Below are positions 8,044 to 16,746 of a stretch of 64,000 nt of DNA, one piece after another. Origin of the DNA: Ktedonospora formicarum (GTDB lineage Bacteria; Chloroflexota; Ktedonobacteria; Ktedonobacterales; Ktedonobacteraceae); NCBI RefSeq assembly GCF_016587355.1, contig NZ_BNJF01000004.1, positions 930,001 through 994,000 on the forward strand, in the 5' to 3' direction. The position numbers and the translations under genes were made by a program. The notes beneath the pieces were generated by a model. The model saw nothing but the letters and a program-made list of their open reading frames with translations. It was not told the origin of the DNA and ran no database searches. Each line of letters begins with the position of its first letter. The first letter of the stretch is position 1.

Positions 8044-9648
8044 ATGATGGAATTTGCTTCGTTGTTGTCACTGCCCGATGGGCTAGAGGTAGCACAGTTT
8101 TCCATCGTGGATGATGTTTTACGTCTTCATGTGGTTGCAATGGCGGAAGGGCGAGCATGCCCTCTGTGCGCTGAGGTTGCTACGCACGTCCGTAGTTACT
8201 ACACCCGTCTTGTGGCAGATCTGCCTTGCGCGGGCCATCGCGTCCAGTTCATGCTTCATGTTCGTAAGTTTCGCTGTGATACAGCTTCCTGCCCGCGCAA
8301 AGTCTTTGCAGAGCGGCTTGGTCCGTTTGTCGAAGCCTGGGCGCGCAAAACGACGCGACTGCGTGAGGCCATCGAGGCCATTGGTCTGGCCACTTGTGGA
8401 GAAGGGGGCTTCCGCCTGGCTGATCGGCTGGGCATAGCCACATCGCCAACCACCATGCTCCGCTGCATCATGGCACTGCCTCTTCCCTTTGTCGAGACAG
8501 TGACTCATCTTGGCATCGACGACTTCGCTTTTCGTCGTGGGCGAACCTATGGCACGGTCCTGGTCGATTTAACCTGTCACACGGTCATAGATCTCCTCCC
8601 AGACCGGAAAGCCGAAACGGCGAAAGCCTGGATACAAGCCCACCCGGAAATTGAACTGGTCAGCCGTGATCGTGGGGGAGATTACGCTGCTGCTGCCAGT
8701 CAAGGCGCTCCACAAGCTGTTCAGACAGCCGACCGTTTTCATCTCTGTAAGAATTTAACCGAAGCAGCCGAAAAAGCGCTGGCACATTGTCGGACAGAAA
8801 TGCGCAAAAATCAGAAGAGCAAGGAAAACGTGCAGAAAGGCATCTCAGCGGAGGAACATTCACCAGTCTTGTTGACTCCTGACGGCAAACCCTACTCGGC
8901 CCATCAAACCGAGCGCTATGATCGCTATCAACAAGCGGTGGAGTTACGGGAACAAGGTGCCAAAGTCAAAGAGATTGCGAAACGAGTGGGTCTCAGTGTG
9001 CGAACGGTCCAGCGTTGGCTGAAAGATGGGACCTATGTCGAAACCAACTACCATCACCGGCACCGGAGCAGTTTTGACGCATACGAGGCGTATGTGAGGC
9101 AGCGCTGGGGCGAGGGTGTTCATAACATTCAACAGATCTGGCGCGAGATCAAGGCCCAGGGCTATCCCCACTCTGACCGGGCGCTGCGACGCCATTTGGA
9201 AGCCGTACGCGGAAAAACGCCAGCCGAATTGTCAGAAGCGGGCGTCTTGGATCACTTTTCCGCGAACAAGGCGGTCTGGCTCTTCGTTCGCCCCTTTGAG
9301 AAATTGAAGAAGCAAGAGCAGGAAGAACTCCTGGCTATGCGCCAGGCCAGCGCCACGATAGAGGCCATCTATCAACTCGTGCAGGAGTTTTTTCGCCTCG
9401 TACGCTCCCGCCAAGGAACACAGCTTGACTCCTGGCTGGGCAAGGTGGAAGCCAGTGGTATTCAAGAACTCCAGCGCTTCGCTAATGGCCTGGAGCGAGA
9501 CAAAGCGGCTGTTCTGGCCGGATTAACACTCATTCACAGCAACGGGCAAGTGGAAGGGCAGGTGACGAGAGTAAAACTCATCAAAAGAATGATGTTCGGT
9601 CGAGCTGGGTTTGCTTTGCTTCGCCAGCGCGTCCTTCATGCCTTGTGA
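8044..9648 (+). CDS. ISL3 family transposase
   Basis: A 534-residue DDE transposase. The N-terminal zinc ribbon has cysteines at 39, 42, 78 and 83 (ACPLC and RCDTASCPRK), followed by an ISL3-type HTH (RLREAIEAIG to SPTTMLR). The RNase H-like catalytic part begins at LGIDDFAFRRG (first Asp near 159-160), continues with SRDRGGDYAAA (second Asp near 209) and ADRFHLCKNL, and the end FGRAGFALLRQRVLHAL is typical of intact family members. A second HTH-like insert lies around residues 300-345 (VKEIAKRVGLSVRTVQRWL), as in longer ISL3 proteins. It moves the element between the inverted repeats at 7927 and 10994. ATG 8044 is preferred over 8029 because GAGGAG lies eight bases upstream of it. Confidence 0.96.
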   Translation: MMEFASLLSLPDGLEVAQFSIVDDVLRLHVVAMAEGRACPLCAEVATHVRSYYTRLVADLPCAGHRVQFMLHVRKFRCDTASCPRKVFAERLGPFVEAWARKTTRLREAIEAIGLATCGEGGFRLADRLGIATSPTTMLRCIMALPLPFVETVTHLGIDDFAFRRGRTYGTVLVDLTCHTVIDLLPDRKAETAKAWIQAHPEIELVSRDRGGDYAAAASQGAPQAVQTADRFHLCKNLTEAAEKALAHCRTEMRKNQKSKENVQKGISAEEHSPVLLTPDGKPYSAHQTERYDRYQQAVELREQGAKVKEIAKRVGLSVRTVQRWLKDGTYVETNYHHRHRSSFDAYEAYVRQRWGEGVHNIQQIWREIKAQGYPHSDRALRRHLEAVRGKTPAELSEAGVLDHFSANKAVWLFVRPFEKLKKQEQEELLAMRQASATIEAIYQLVQEFFRLVRSRQGTQLDSWLGKVEASGIQELQRFANGLERDKAAVLAGLTLIHSNGQVEGQVTRVKLIKRMMFGRAGFALLRQRVLHAL

Positions 9649-9741
9649 GAGCCGGCTCGAAGTCGAGAAATGTGCCTACTCCACCAACCAGCTTTGCCTC
9701 CAGAGACAGAAAGATCTCCTTCTCTACGCTGCGTGAGGAGA

Positions 9742-10875
9742 TTAGCTTTTGAGCAATTTGTGTACCTCAAAGTGAACCGTAGTATCAGCAACAGGAATCG
9801 CTTGAGGATCTTGCGGGCTGACCGTGAACATGATCCAAGGCTGGCCTGTTAATGGTTTGTTTGTATTTTTACTCCACTTTTCTAATGCGTCAAAGCCTTC
9901 CTCGGCAATGATACGAGGATCTGCTGGACCCATAAACTCGCGATCTTCTTCCTCAGAATAGATAATTCTCTCAAGGGTACGATAACAGATCTGGGGGAGC
10001 ATAGCTGAAGTCCCTCCTGGAAAAGTGCCAGCAAGCATATGTGGGTCGTCGCTTCGGGCCTCTTCCACGGCGATTCCCACTTCCAACGCAAGTTGGCCGT
10101 TTTGCCTCTCCTCGTAGCGTGCAAAGACCCTCATCACGTATTCTATGAGCGGCTGGATGCCTTGTTGTTCCAGATAGACACACACTTCGCGATAGAGCCG
10201 GTTGATTGAGTCAGCAAACTCGCTGGCGGAGATACTGGCTCGCGTGCTTATCATTGGCACTGAAATGGCTGGGCCTTCCCTTACTCGATCAGGATTACTC
10301 CGCGTTCGGTCTTCTGGCATCCAGATATTTTCAGGCTCGGTGAGATTGAGCCCATCGGCAACGTATTGGTTAGCTTCCAATTGATCAGTGAAGGAGGATA
10401 ACAACTCGTGAAAACTGGTCGCAATGACTTGTGTTGGGCCTACTTCATGACTGAAAGAGATAATCTGTCCTACTTGACCTCCTGATGCTGGGGCCAGATC
10501 GATACACCAAAGATCACCCGCCCCATCGCCTGTTAAAGGAAGCCATGCCGGGTGCCACCAAACTGGCTGAATGGGGCCGGAGAGATGCGACGGCTTACGA
10601 GCCAGGACTTGTTCCTCCCAACCGCTCGGTCCTCCAAACATGCTGGCGAGATCATAAAAAATAGATTGATTCATCAGGAAGCTGCCCGAGTAGTAGCCAT
10701 TGTGCCTGCGGTATGAAGCTTTGACATCCTCTGGGAAGACCAGCCCTCCCATCCCCGCTTCAATCTCGCGAATTTCTTCTTCTGTCACTCCAGGTTGCAA
10801 AGCTTTAGCAATGTCCGGCGCATTGGCTGCTAGCCAGCTTTCGATCCGATCCCAGAGTCTCTCTATTGAGTCCAT
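9742..10875 (-). CDS. SMI1/KNR4-GyrI-like domain fusion, passenger of the ISL3 element
   Basis: A 377-residue cytoplasmic protein. The N-terminal half (about 1-170) has the SMI1/KNR4 pattern: SIERLWDRIESWL, GVTEEEIREIEAGMG, FPEDVKASYRRHNG and WLPLTGDGAGDLWCIDL. Members of this superfamily are often immunity proteins of bacterial toxin systems. The C-terminal half (about 200-377) resembles a GyrI-like/AraC effector-binding domain, with ALEVGIAVEE, a turn MLAGTFPGGTSAML, and a final strand VADTTVHFEVHK. That domain binds small molecules or DNA gyrase. Start 10875 follows GGAGCAACAG; the upstream frame runs into the terminal repeat and is rejected. The gene faces the transposase and lies wholly inside the element, so it is carried as cargo. 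Function is unknown; a small-molecule-responsive or protective role for host cells is inference. Confidence 0.78.
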   Translation of the reverse strand: MDSIERLWDRIESWLAANAPDIAKALQPGVTEEEIREIEAGMGGLVFPEDVKASYRRHNGYYSGSFLMNQSIFYDLASMFGGPSGWEEQVLARKPSHLSGPIQPVWWHPAWLPLTGDGAGDLWCIDLAPASGGQVGQIISFSHEVGPTQVIATSFHELLSSFTDQLEANQYVADGLNLTEPENIWMPEDRTRSNPDRVREGPAISVPMISTRASISASEFADSINRLYREVCVYLEQQGIQPLIEYVMRVFARYEERQNGQLALEVGIAVEEARSDDPHMLAGTFPGGTSAMLPQICYRTLERIIYSEEEDREFMGPADPRIIAEEGFDALEKWSKNTNKPLTGQPWIMFTVSPQDPQAIPVADTTVHFEVHKLLKS

Positions 10876-10956
10876 CTGTTGCTCCTTTATCCTATTTCTT
10901 TCAGAATTACGACTACCTTTCTGCCATTCTTCACAAAGAAGGAAAAAAAGGTCGCT

Positions 10957-10994
10957 GACAAGCAAACGAGCAGCACCAGAATCGCGGAAGAGCC
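10957..10994 (-). repeat. Right terminal inverted repeat of the ISL3 element
   Basis: Reverse complement of the left end with five mismatches in 38 bases. Confidence 0.9.
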
Positions 10995-11001
10995 AAACTC
11001 A
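10995..11001 (+). repeat. Target-site duplication, right copy
   Basis: AAACTCA directly after the right inverted end, identical to 7920-7926. The original target therefore lay just upstream of the gene at 11163. Confidence 0.8.
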
Positions 11002-11035
11002 TGTTGAATTCGCAAAGAGTACTTATGACCTGAAA

Positions 11036-11072
11036 AATGTTACACATAATGTTACAAGGTGTACCTAACATT
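11036..11072 (+). promoter_or_regulatory. Triple AATGTTA repeat, possible operator
   Basis: AATGTTACA occurs at 11036-11044 and 11048-11056, and the reverse complement TAACATT at 11066-11072, giving two direct copies and one inverted copy in 37 bases. The cluster sits about 90 bases upstream of the replication-module gene starting at 11163, a fitting place for a regulator binding site. The function is inferred from position and symmetry only. Confidence 0.4.
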
Positions 11073-11162
11073 TTGCTCTGTTTTTGGATATGTTTATAGC
11101 AAAGTAATTTTCTACTCCAGCTTGTGGAGCCCTCTCATCAGTATTTCTCAAGGAGCATATCC

Positions 11163-12971
11163 ATGCCTTCTCATGTCAAAGAACCCTTCGATGCTCATTT
11201 CTTTTCCTCAAGCGCAACAGCACAAAACATTGACCAATCCGTCCTGACTGTCGTTGCTCACGTTTTTCCTTCCTCCACACAAGGGGCTGACTTTTTGCAG
11301 CGCTTTGTCGAGCAAGCAAGTGGCAAAGAGAATAGTATTACTATAGGAAATAAGCACCTCTCATTATACAGCCGCAGTATCGCAGCTCTTGGGCAAATGT
11401 TAGGCTTCAGTAATGATACAACCCATAAATACGTGACGCTGTATTCTGTATTAGGAATTCTCACGAAACAGAAAGCGACGAGAAGCCTCATCTTTCAGCT
11501 CTCCATTGGCCCATATGAGCCACCTTCCACACTTGAAGCCGACCTTGAGAGACTCATTCATACCAGTCGTCCCAAACTCCGTGTTCTGGCTCAACAGGTC
11601 AAAGAGCGCTGCTACGTCTACGGTTTGATTGCCTCTGAGTGGACACAACAGCTCCGCCTCCTCCAATCATTCCTCCAACCAGAACAGCATCTCTCTAAGC
11701 GCAAACGGGAACAACATCTCGCGAAGGCTCTACAACTCACCGATACTCTTCTCAAGAGATCCATAAACCCGGCAGAGACAGACGCAAGCACACATCTCAG
11801 CGTGTCTTCCACATCATCTCTTTTGGGGAGGCGGGAAGGAGCGTCTTCACCACTCACCACATTTGCACGTCTCCCATTTCACAACCCACAGGAAGACATT
11901 ACCATCCAACACGAGATGGCGGTGTCTACCACTCCAACTATTACAAGAATACATGAACCAGAGTCTCTCAGCATGAGTCTTCCGAAGGTCGTCTCCGAGG
12001 GAGACGCCTCTTCTTCGCATGCTTTGGAAAAATCTCCATTCTTATCCTCATTAGGGAGACGCAGTACTGAGCCTCGGAGTGCAAGTCTCCCAAAAATGGC
12101 ACATCAAGAAGACGAGGATGCTCACTCACCAGTAGCAGCGTCTCTCAATTTGCCGCCTTCTGGAAGACTGGAAAGGGTTTCTTCGAGCATAAGTCTCCCC
12201 AAGGAGCCAGAAGTGGTAGACGCCCCTCTACGTAACGTATTCTCTATTTATAATTACATAAAGACGTATGCGCATAGCGAGCCTCGTCGTATTGCTGAAA
12301 TGCTTGCAGAAGAACTTGAACAGGATCGAAGGACTTCTCCCAAATATCTCAAATTGCTCAGAGAACCAGGCAAGACCCCAAGAAACCCTCATGTTATCGC
12401 AGCGGCATTTCTCACAACACTCATTCGTCTCCATCGCGATAGATGGACTATCGAGAGACCCGGTGGCTTCTTCACCGTTCGCTGCCGCGAATACGATCTT
12501 GCTATCCCCCAGGATGTCGAGGAGTGGGTGGCTCAGTATGGGACCTTGTCCCTTGCCGAGATCCGTTCAGCACTGGCCTCGGCATCTCCAGCCTCTTCGT
12601 CATCGAGGACGCAAGAAGCACCGTCGCAACCTTTTACGAAACCTGCCCCCAAACCGCTGTATCCTCCGCTTACCCTGAACATCCCCATCGGGACCGAACA
12701 GGTGCAGATGAGCAAGCAAGGGGCACAAACCGTCGAGCAGATGATCCTAAAGGATCGGCGCACCCGGCTCTATCGCACCCAATTATTGCGGATGGAGCAA
12801 GAAGGACAGCCAAACCGCTATGCCCTCCTCGTCGATGCCGGGTGGTTCAGCCCTCGCTCCCCTCAGACTATTGTGTATTCACAGGCTGAATGGCAACATC
12901 GCCTTGACACCATGAGCACCTGGCGCGACCTCTTTGGTCTTCCAGCCTTACCATTTGCCAAGAAAGCGTAG
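11163..12971 (+). CDS. HTH-containing replication-module protein of unknown function
   Basis: A 602-residue protein with no family recognised by eye. The N-terminal region (about 20-130) contains a helix-turn-helix-like stretch, IAALGQMLGFSNDTTHKYVTL, with the look of a winged-helix replication or regulatory protein. The middle (about 240-360) is a low-complexity serine/proline-rich linker with a repeated S-x-S-L-P-K motif (MSLPKVV, ASLPKMA, ISLPKEP). The C-terminal part (about 370-602) has a helical domain, FSIYNYIKTYAHSEPRRIAE, then an alanine/serine-rich linker and a short final domain. It ends five bases before the start of a DnaB-type helicase, so the two are probably translated together; a helicase loader or replication initiator role is a reasonable guess. 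ATG 11163 has AAGGAG seven bases upstream; a GTG at 11124 is less likely. Confidence 0.7.
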   Translation: MPSHVKEPFDAHFFSSSATAQNIDQSVLTVVAHVFPSSTQGADFLQRFVEQASGKENSITIGNKHLSLYSRSIAALGQMLGFSNDTTHKYVTLYSVLGILTKQKATRSLIFQLSIGPYEPPSTLEADLERLIHTSRPKLRVLAQQVKERCYVYGLIASEWTQQLRLLQSFLQPEQHLSKRKREQHLAKALQLTDTLLKRSINPAETDASTHLSVSSTSSLLGRREGASSPLTTFARLPFHNPQEDITIQHEMAVSTTPTITRIHEPESLSMSLPKVVSEGDASSSHALEKSPFLSSLGRRSTEPRSASLPKMAHQEDEDAHSPVAASLNLPPSGRLERVSSSISLPKEPEVVDAPLRNVFSIYNYIKTYAHSEPRRIAEMLAEELEQDRRTSPKYLKLLREPGKTPRNPHVIAAAFLTTLIRLHRDRWTIERPGGFFTVRCREYDLAIPQDVEEWVAQYGTLSLAEIRSALASASPASSSSRTQEAPSQPFTKPAPKPLYPPLTLNIPIGTEQVQMSKQGAQTVEQMILKDRRTRLYRTQLLRMEQEGQPNRYALLVDAGWFSPRSPQTIVYSQAEWQHRLDTMSTWRDLFGLPALPFAKKA

Positions 12972-12975
12972 ACCT

Positions 12976-14346
12976 ATGGAAGCACGATTTTTACCACAAA
13001 ATATTGATGCAGAAACGAGTGTGCTGGGAAGTATCCTCATTGATCCAGATGCGATGGAACACATTGTGGGTATCCTGCGAGCAGAAGATTTTTACCGCGA
13101 TGTACACCAGACGATCTATATTGCCATGGAGCAACTCTTTGCCCAACAGACCCCAGCCGATTTTGTGACGCTTTGCGATGCGCTTGAGCAACAAAACCAG
13201 CTCGATGAAATCGGTGGCGAAAGCTACATCCTCTCGCTGGTCAATCACGTGCCTACCAGTGGAAATTTGTTACATTATGCCCACATCGTGGCACGCACGT
13301 CCGTATTACGGCGTCTGATTCACGCTGGAAGTCAAATTGTGGCAGAGGCATATGAAGATCAGGAAGAAGATGTCACGACGACTCTCGAACGAGCGGAACA
13401 GCAGATATTCGAAGTATCGCAACGCTATACTCAGGGCACGCAGTCTGCCTCCCATGTCCGTGAGCTTCTGGTTGGCTATCTCGACCGTTTGACGCAGGCA
13501 AGCTACCAGCAAGGGATGACCGGAGTTCCAACGGGCTTCAAGGATCTAGATTGTCTCACCAACGGGCTTCACTCCTCTGATCTCATCATTGTCGCGGCTC
13601 GCCCTGCGGTGGGCAAAACGAGTTTCGCCTTAAGCCTGGCCTATCATGCCTCTGTTCATCATCGCCGCAATGTTGGCATCTTCAGCCTGGAAATGAGCAA
13701 GGAGCAACTGATGCAGCGACTCCTCGCCATCGATGCTGGCATTGATCAGCAACACTTGCGTGCAGGGCTGATCGAAGATGATGAATGGGAGCGTATCGCA
13801 ACCTCAATGAGCACGTTATCAGAAGCCGGGATCTGGATTGACGACACGGCAAACCTTTCACCACTGCAACTTCGCAGCAAAGCTCGGCGGTGGATTGCGG
13901 ACCATCACATTGACCTCATCATCATTGATTACTTACAACTCATGGAAGCAGGAGGAAGTGATGGGAGAAAAGGCGAAAACCGAACGCAACTGGTGAGCCT
14001 CATTAGTCGTTCCCTGAAAACCTTAGCACGCGAACTCAACGTTCCCATTCTCGCGCTGGCACAACTCTCGCGAGCGGTGGAAGCACGTGCCTCGAAAGTG
14101 CCACAACTCTCGGACTTGCGGGAGTCAGGCTCCATTGAGGCCGACGCCGATATGGTCTTGCTGCTCTATCGCGATGAACTCTACAACCCAGAGACCACAC
14201 GTCCTAATACCGCAGATGTGCTCATTGCTAAACATCGGCATGGGCCAGTTGGCGAGGTTGTTCTGACCTTCGACAAGAGACAGACACGCTTCCGTGATTT
14301 TAGTCACGTGTATGAACCAGGAAAAAATACCAGCAATATAATATAA
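12976..14346 (+). CDS. dnaB: Replicative DNA helicase, DnaB type
   Basis: A 456-residue protein with the complete DnaB layout: the N-terminal helical domain (1-110, FLPQNIDAETSVLGSIL), a linker, and the RecA-like C-terminal ATPase. Walker A is ARPAVGKTSFAL (208-219), the next signature is FSLEMSKEQLMQRL, Walker B is LIIIDYLQLM, and the arginine-finger region is LAQLSRAVEARA followed by LRESGSIEADADMVLLLYR. DnaB unwinds the fork as a hexamer and recruits primase. The start follows the previous stop by only four bases, suggesting translational coupling. Length and motifs look intact. Its place in an accessory region beside an unknown HTH protein, together with a separate primase at 18.7 kb, suggests it serves a plasmid or mobile replicon rather than being the main chromosomal copy. 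Confidence 0.93.
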   Translation: MEARFLPQNIDAETSVLGSILIDPDAMEHIVGILRAEDFYRDVHQTIYIAMEQLFAQQTPADFVTLCDALEQQNQLDEIGGESYILSLVNHVPTSGNLLHYAHIVARTSVLRRLIHAGSQIVAEAYEDQEEDVTTTLERAEQQIFEVSQRYTQGTQSASHVRELLVGYLDRLTQASYQQGMTGVPTGFKDLDCLTNGLHSSDLIIVAARPAVGKTSFALSLAYHASVHHRRNVGIFSLEMSKEQLMQRLLAIDAGIDQQHLRAGLIEDDEWERIATSMSTLSEAGIWIDDTANLSPLQLRSKARRWIADHHIDLIIIDYLQLMEAGGSDGRKGENRTQLVSLISRSLKTLARELNVPILALAQLSRAVEARASKVPQLSDLRESGSIEADADMVLLLYRDELYNPETTRPNTADVLIAKHRHGPVGEVVLTFDKRQTRFRDFSHVYEPGKNTSNII

Positions 14347-14407
14347 ATTAACAAATAAGAAGGAGTAATTAGTAAAAGCGATTATAATCTACCGACACTG
14401 CAATGAA

Positions 14408-14461
14408 GCCAACAGATTACCTCCTCAACCATTTGATTTGTTGAGGAGGTAATCTGTTGGC
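14408..14461. terminator. 22-bp perfect hairpin after dnaB
   Basis: GCCAACAGATTACCTCCTCA and on to 14429 pairs perfectly over 22 bases with 14440-14461, around a ten-base loop (CATTTGATTT). It begins about 60 bases after the dnaB stop codon. No T-run follows on either strand, so it may be an RNA-stabilising or bidirectional stop structure, or a DNA cruciform, rather than a textbook terminator. Confidence 0.65.
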
Positions 14462-14610
14462 CATAACAAAATTACTCTTAGGATCCTTAGATAGACCCTC
14501 AAAAACTAGAGGCGGAGTATTCTTCCTTGCATTGGATAGGTTTCTTTAAACAGATCTACAAGAAACGTGACAATCCCTCTGGTGTCTTTCGAGAAATTGA
14601 TTCCGTTCCA

Positions 14611-15590
14611 TCAAAATGGGAGAAGATCACGCATCAGAAAATCCAGATCTTCTTGAGGCTGTGGCCTCCAATCGGATATTCCTGGGAAACCAGCCCATCG
14701 TAAACTAAAACGCAAATATTCTACAAAGGTTGGGTCCCCAGATCCCCATATCGTACCCCTGCTAATACTTGATCGGCACGTTCATCAGGAAATCGAAACA
14801 TATAGGGGGTATTGGTGCTGCTGCAACCATACATTTTATCTCCTCGTTCAGCTGCGAATTCAAATGAATACACAGGCGGAGGTCCAGGATAGTGTTGTTT
14901 TTGCATCTCAAACAGCACGTTCTCATCCAATGGTTTGACCAATAATGGATCACATTCTCGCATGAGACTCGCGTTTCCCGGACTTTTTGTGGTTGGCAAA
15001 GGAGAATCAGAGGGGTATAGCATCTCTTCCCATTGAGGATGATAACCGAAGAAATTGACTGCACCCACGATCTCATACCAGGCACGAACTGAGAGAGGAA
15101 CAGGACCAATGGTCCGTTCAATCTCATCAACATAGGTCGACATGCGAATAGGCCATGCCCATCCATCGGGTAAGCTCCGTTTCCAATCTTCAATCTCTTC
15201 TGGGGTATCGATGCTATACCGTAATTCAGGGACCATTGAGAACACATTTTTCTCTTCTTGCTCGTAGGCTTCATCAATATAATTCGCAGAGAGAAATACA
15301 GGTGGTTGTGTTCTTACCCATGCCAACATCTCTAGGTATTTTTGTTGGTTATCAAAAAATGCCTTACCTTCAACGGGTTGGAGTCGAAAATCATAGCCGA
15401 AGAGATAGCCTCTCTGAGGCAAGCGTTCAATGAGCATCTCAATGTTGCGACGAACACGCTGCATGGTTTCGCGAGCCACGGCGAGGGCATCTGTATACAT
15501 TGATTCGTGGCGAACATCGGCACCCATTTGGAGCAATTCATCCCATACTTGTTCATACTCACCATTGAGGTATCGTTCTAAATAGGTCAT
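14611..15590 (-). pseudogene. Frameshifted gene of an uncharacterised family (MTYLERYL... protein)
   Basis: From ATG 15590 the frame reads MTYLERYLNGEYEQVWDELL and continues as a coherent acidic, aromatic-rich cytoplasmic protein of about 290 residues, ending prematurely as YGDLGTQPL at 14721. One frame over, the sequence continues GDPTFVEYLRFSLRWAGFPG and on to a stop at 14611, which gives a natural-looking C-terminus (family resemblance recalled, not searched). The break coincides with a run of four Cs at 14744-14747 (four Gs on the coding strand), where one extra G would restore the frame. So this is either a recent loss-of-function mutation or a sequencing error in a homopolymer. The intact protein would be about 326 residues. 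Function unknown. AGGAAGAGAAAAG precedes the start; a longer upstream frame is not needed. Confidence 0.65.
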
Positions 15591-15698
15591 CTTTTCTCTT
15601 CCTACAGTCCTAACATTGTCTGTATCCTCTATTCCAAAGTAGAAAATACAGACAATGCTTTTACATCGAAAAAAATTCCTAGATTTCAAAATTTCTCT

Positions 15699-16021
15699 TT
15701 ATGGGTTGCTTTCCCATTCCCTTAAAAATTCAAACACGCCATCTGCGTGCTCCATATCTAGATCACCCATCAATATATAACTACTAATGTAATTTTTCAA
15801 AAATGATCTGCCTACATATGACGACAGCAAGCTACCTATGAAACCAATTCATCAGCGTTTTCCCTGCTTAAAGAGGAGCATGGTAGTCGTTGTGAATGCC
15901 TTTGGTTAGCAAAGAGCCTATTGGTATGGCAGATGACGACGCCCTCTCGATAGTATGTTTTTGCCTCACAAGACATACTCTCCAAGTATCTCATCAGTAA
16001 GAGATATCTTTTACCACCCAT
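15699..16021 (-). pseudogene. Possible small frameshifted gene
   Basis: ATG 16021 has AAGGAG six bases upstream and opens a frame, MGGKRYLLLMRYLESM..., that stops near 15836 after ENADELVS. From that point the next frame reads IGSLLSSYVGRSFLKNYIS and ends in FEFLREWESNP at 15699. Both parts have protein-like composition, and the joint is abrupt, as expected for a single-base shift. No family recognised. A chance pair of short frames remains possible. Confidence 0.38.
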
Positions 16022-16746
16022 AGATTTCTCCTTCATGTCACGCATTCAGCAGAGAACCTCTATCCAAGTTGACAAAGAAGAGCATTATCAATAATTGAAT
16101 TTTCCCAATTTTCGGGCACCAAATATGCACCCATCCTCTCAAAACCAGATGCACAAACTGCATCCGATCAATTGGTGCCTCATCCCGCTCTACAAGCCAG
16201 ATATTGCCTATGGATATATTAAGAGAATAGATATATTCCTTGACCGTGCTGAGCGTACACCACTTTTCGCTTTTCCTCCTCACACACTCCCACATGCCCC
16301 CTTGAGCTTAGTACGTAGCCATGGTACAACGTGGGAAGAAAGACACACACAATCTCATCGCGAGATTGGCTGCGTTGTCCACAGTGGCTGTGAGCATCTC
16401 CAGCGACGGACAATGGAAATGGTTCTCCATGCCAGTTGAGGAACTCCTGGATACGAACCGAGCCGGTCTGCTCTCCTTGTTGCTCCAATACCGCAAGGGC
16501 ATGACGTGACAACCACACACTGGTTGACAGGATGGTTTCCTGTGGCAGTGAGCAACTCCTGCAATCGAACCAAAGAGAACGTCTATCAATCATCATCAAG
16601 AGGAATATTATCGCAGAGGCGATAGAAAGGAGGAAAAAAGCCGGAGCCAGTTCATCATGGACTCCCTGTGCGTTTTGCCTGCTTTCTGTCGCCTGTGGGC
16701 GTTATGGCACCACACCTTGGTGACAGACACAGAAAGGGACATCCAT
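16022..16746. other. Intergenic stretch, no firm gene
   Basis: About 720 bases. A 62-codon plus-strand frame at 16321-16509 (containing WKWFSMPVEELLDTN) looks faintly protein-like but lacks a ribosome site and a recognisable family. Nothing else was seen. Confidence 0.4.

Larger units (their letters stand above)
7927..10994 (+). mobile_element. ISL3-family insertion element (3,068 bp) with a passenger gene
   Basis: The left end GGTTCTTCCGCGATTCTGGT and the reverse complement of the right end GGCTCTTCCGCGATTCTGGT match over about 38 bases with five differences. Seven identical flanking bases (AAACTCA) mark the insertion. Inside are an ISL3 transposase reading rightward (8044-9648) and, in the opposite direction, a SMI1/KNR4-GyrI fusion gene (9742-10875). 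ISL3 elements usually contain only the transposase and end soon after it; here about 1.3 kb lies between the transposase stop and the right end. ISL3 elements normally make 8-bp duplications; here seven bases match and the eighth differs. Intact ends, duplication and open transposase suggest a recent, possibly still active insertion. Confidence 0.92.

Noticed and set aside
9670..9852. Short plus-strand frame after the transposase
   Set aside because: It overlaps the passenger gene on the other strand and shows no protein character.
10876..10965. Upstream extension of the passenger gene
   Set aside because: It runs into the terminal inverted repeat of the element, and GGAG lies properly before the start at 10875.
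16321..16509. 62-codon plus-strand frame with WKWFSMPVEELLD
   Set aside because: Slightly protein-like, but no ribosome site, no neighbour link and no family; not strong enough to list as a gene.
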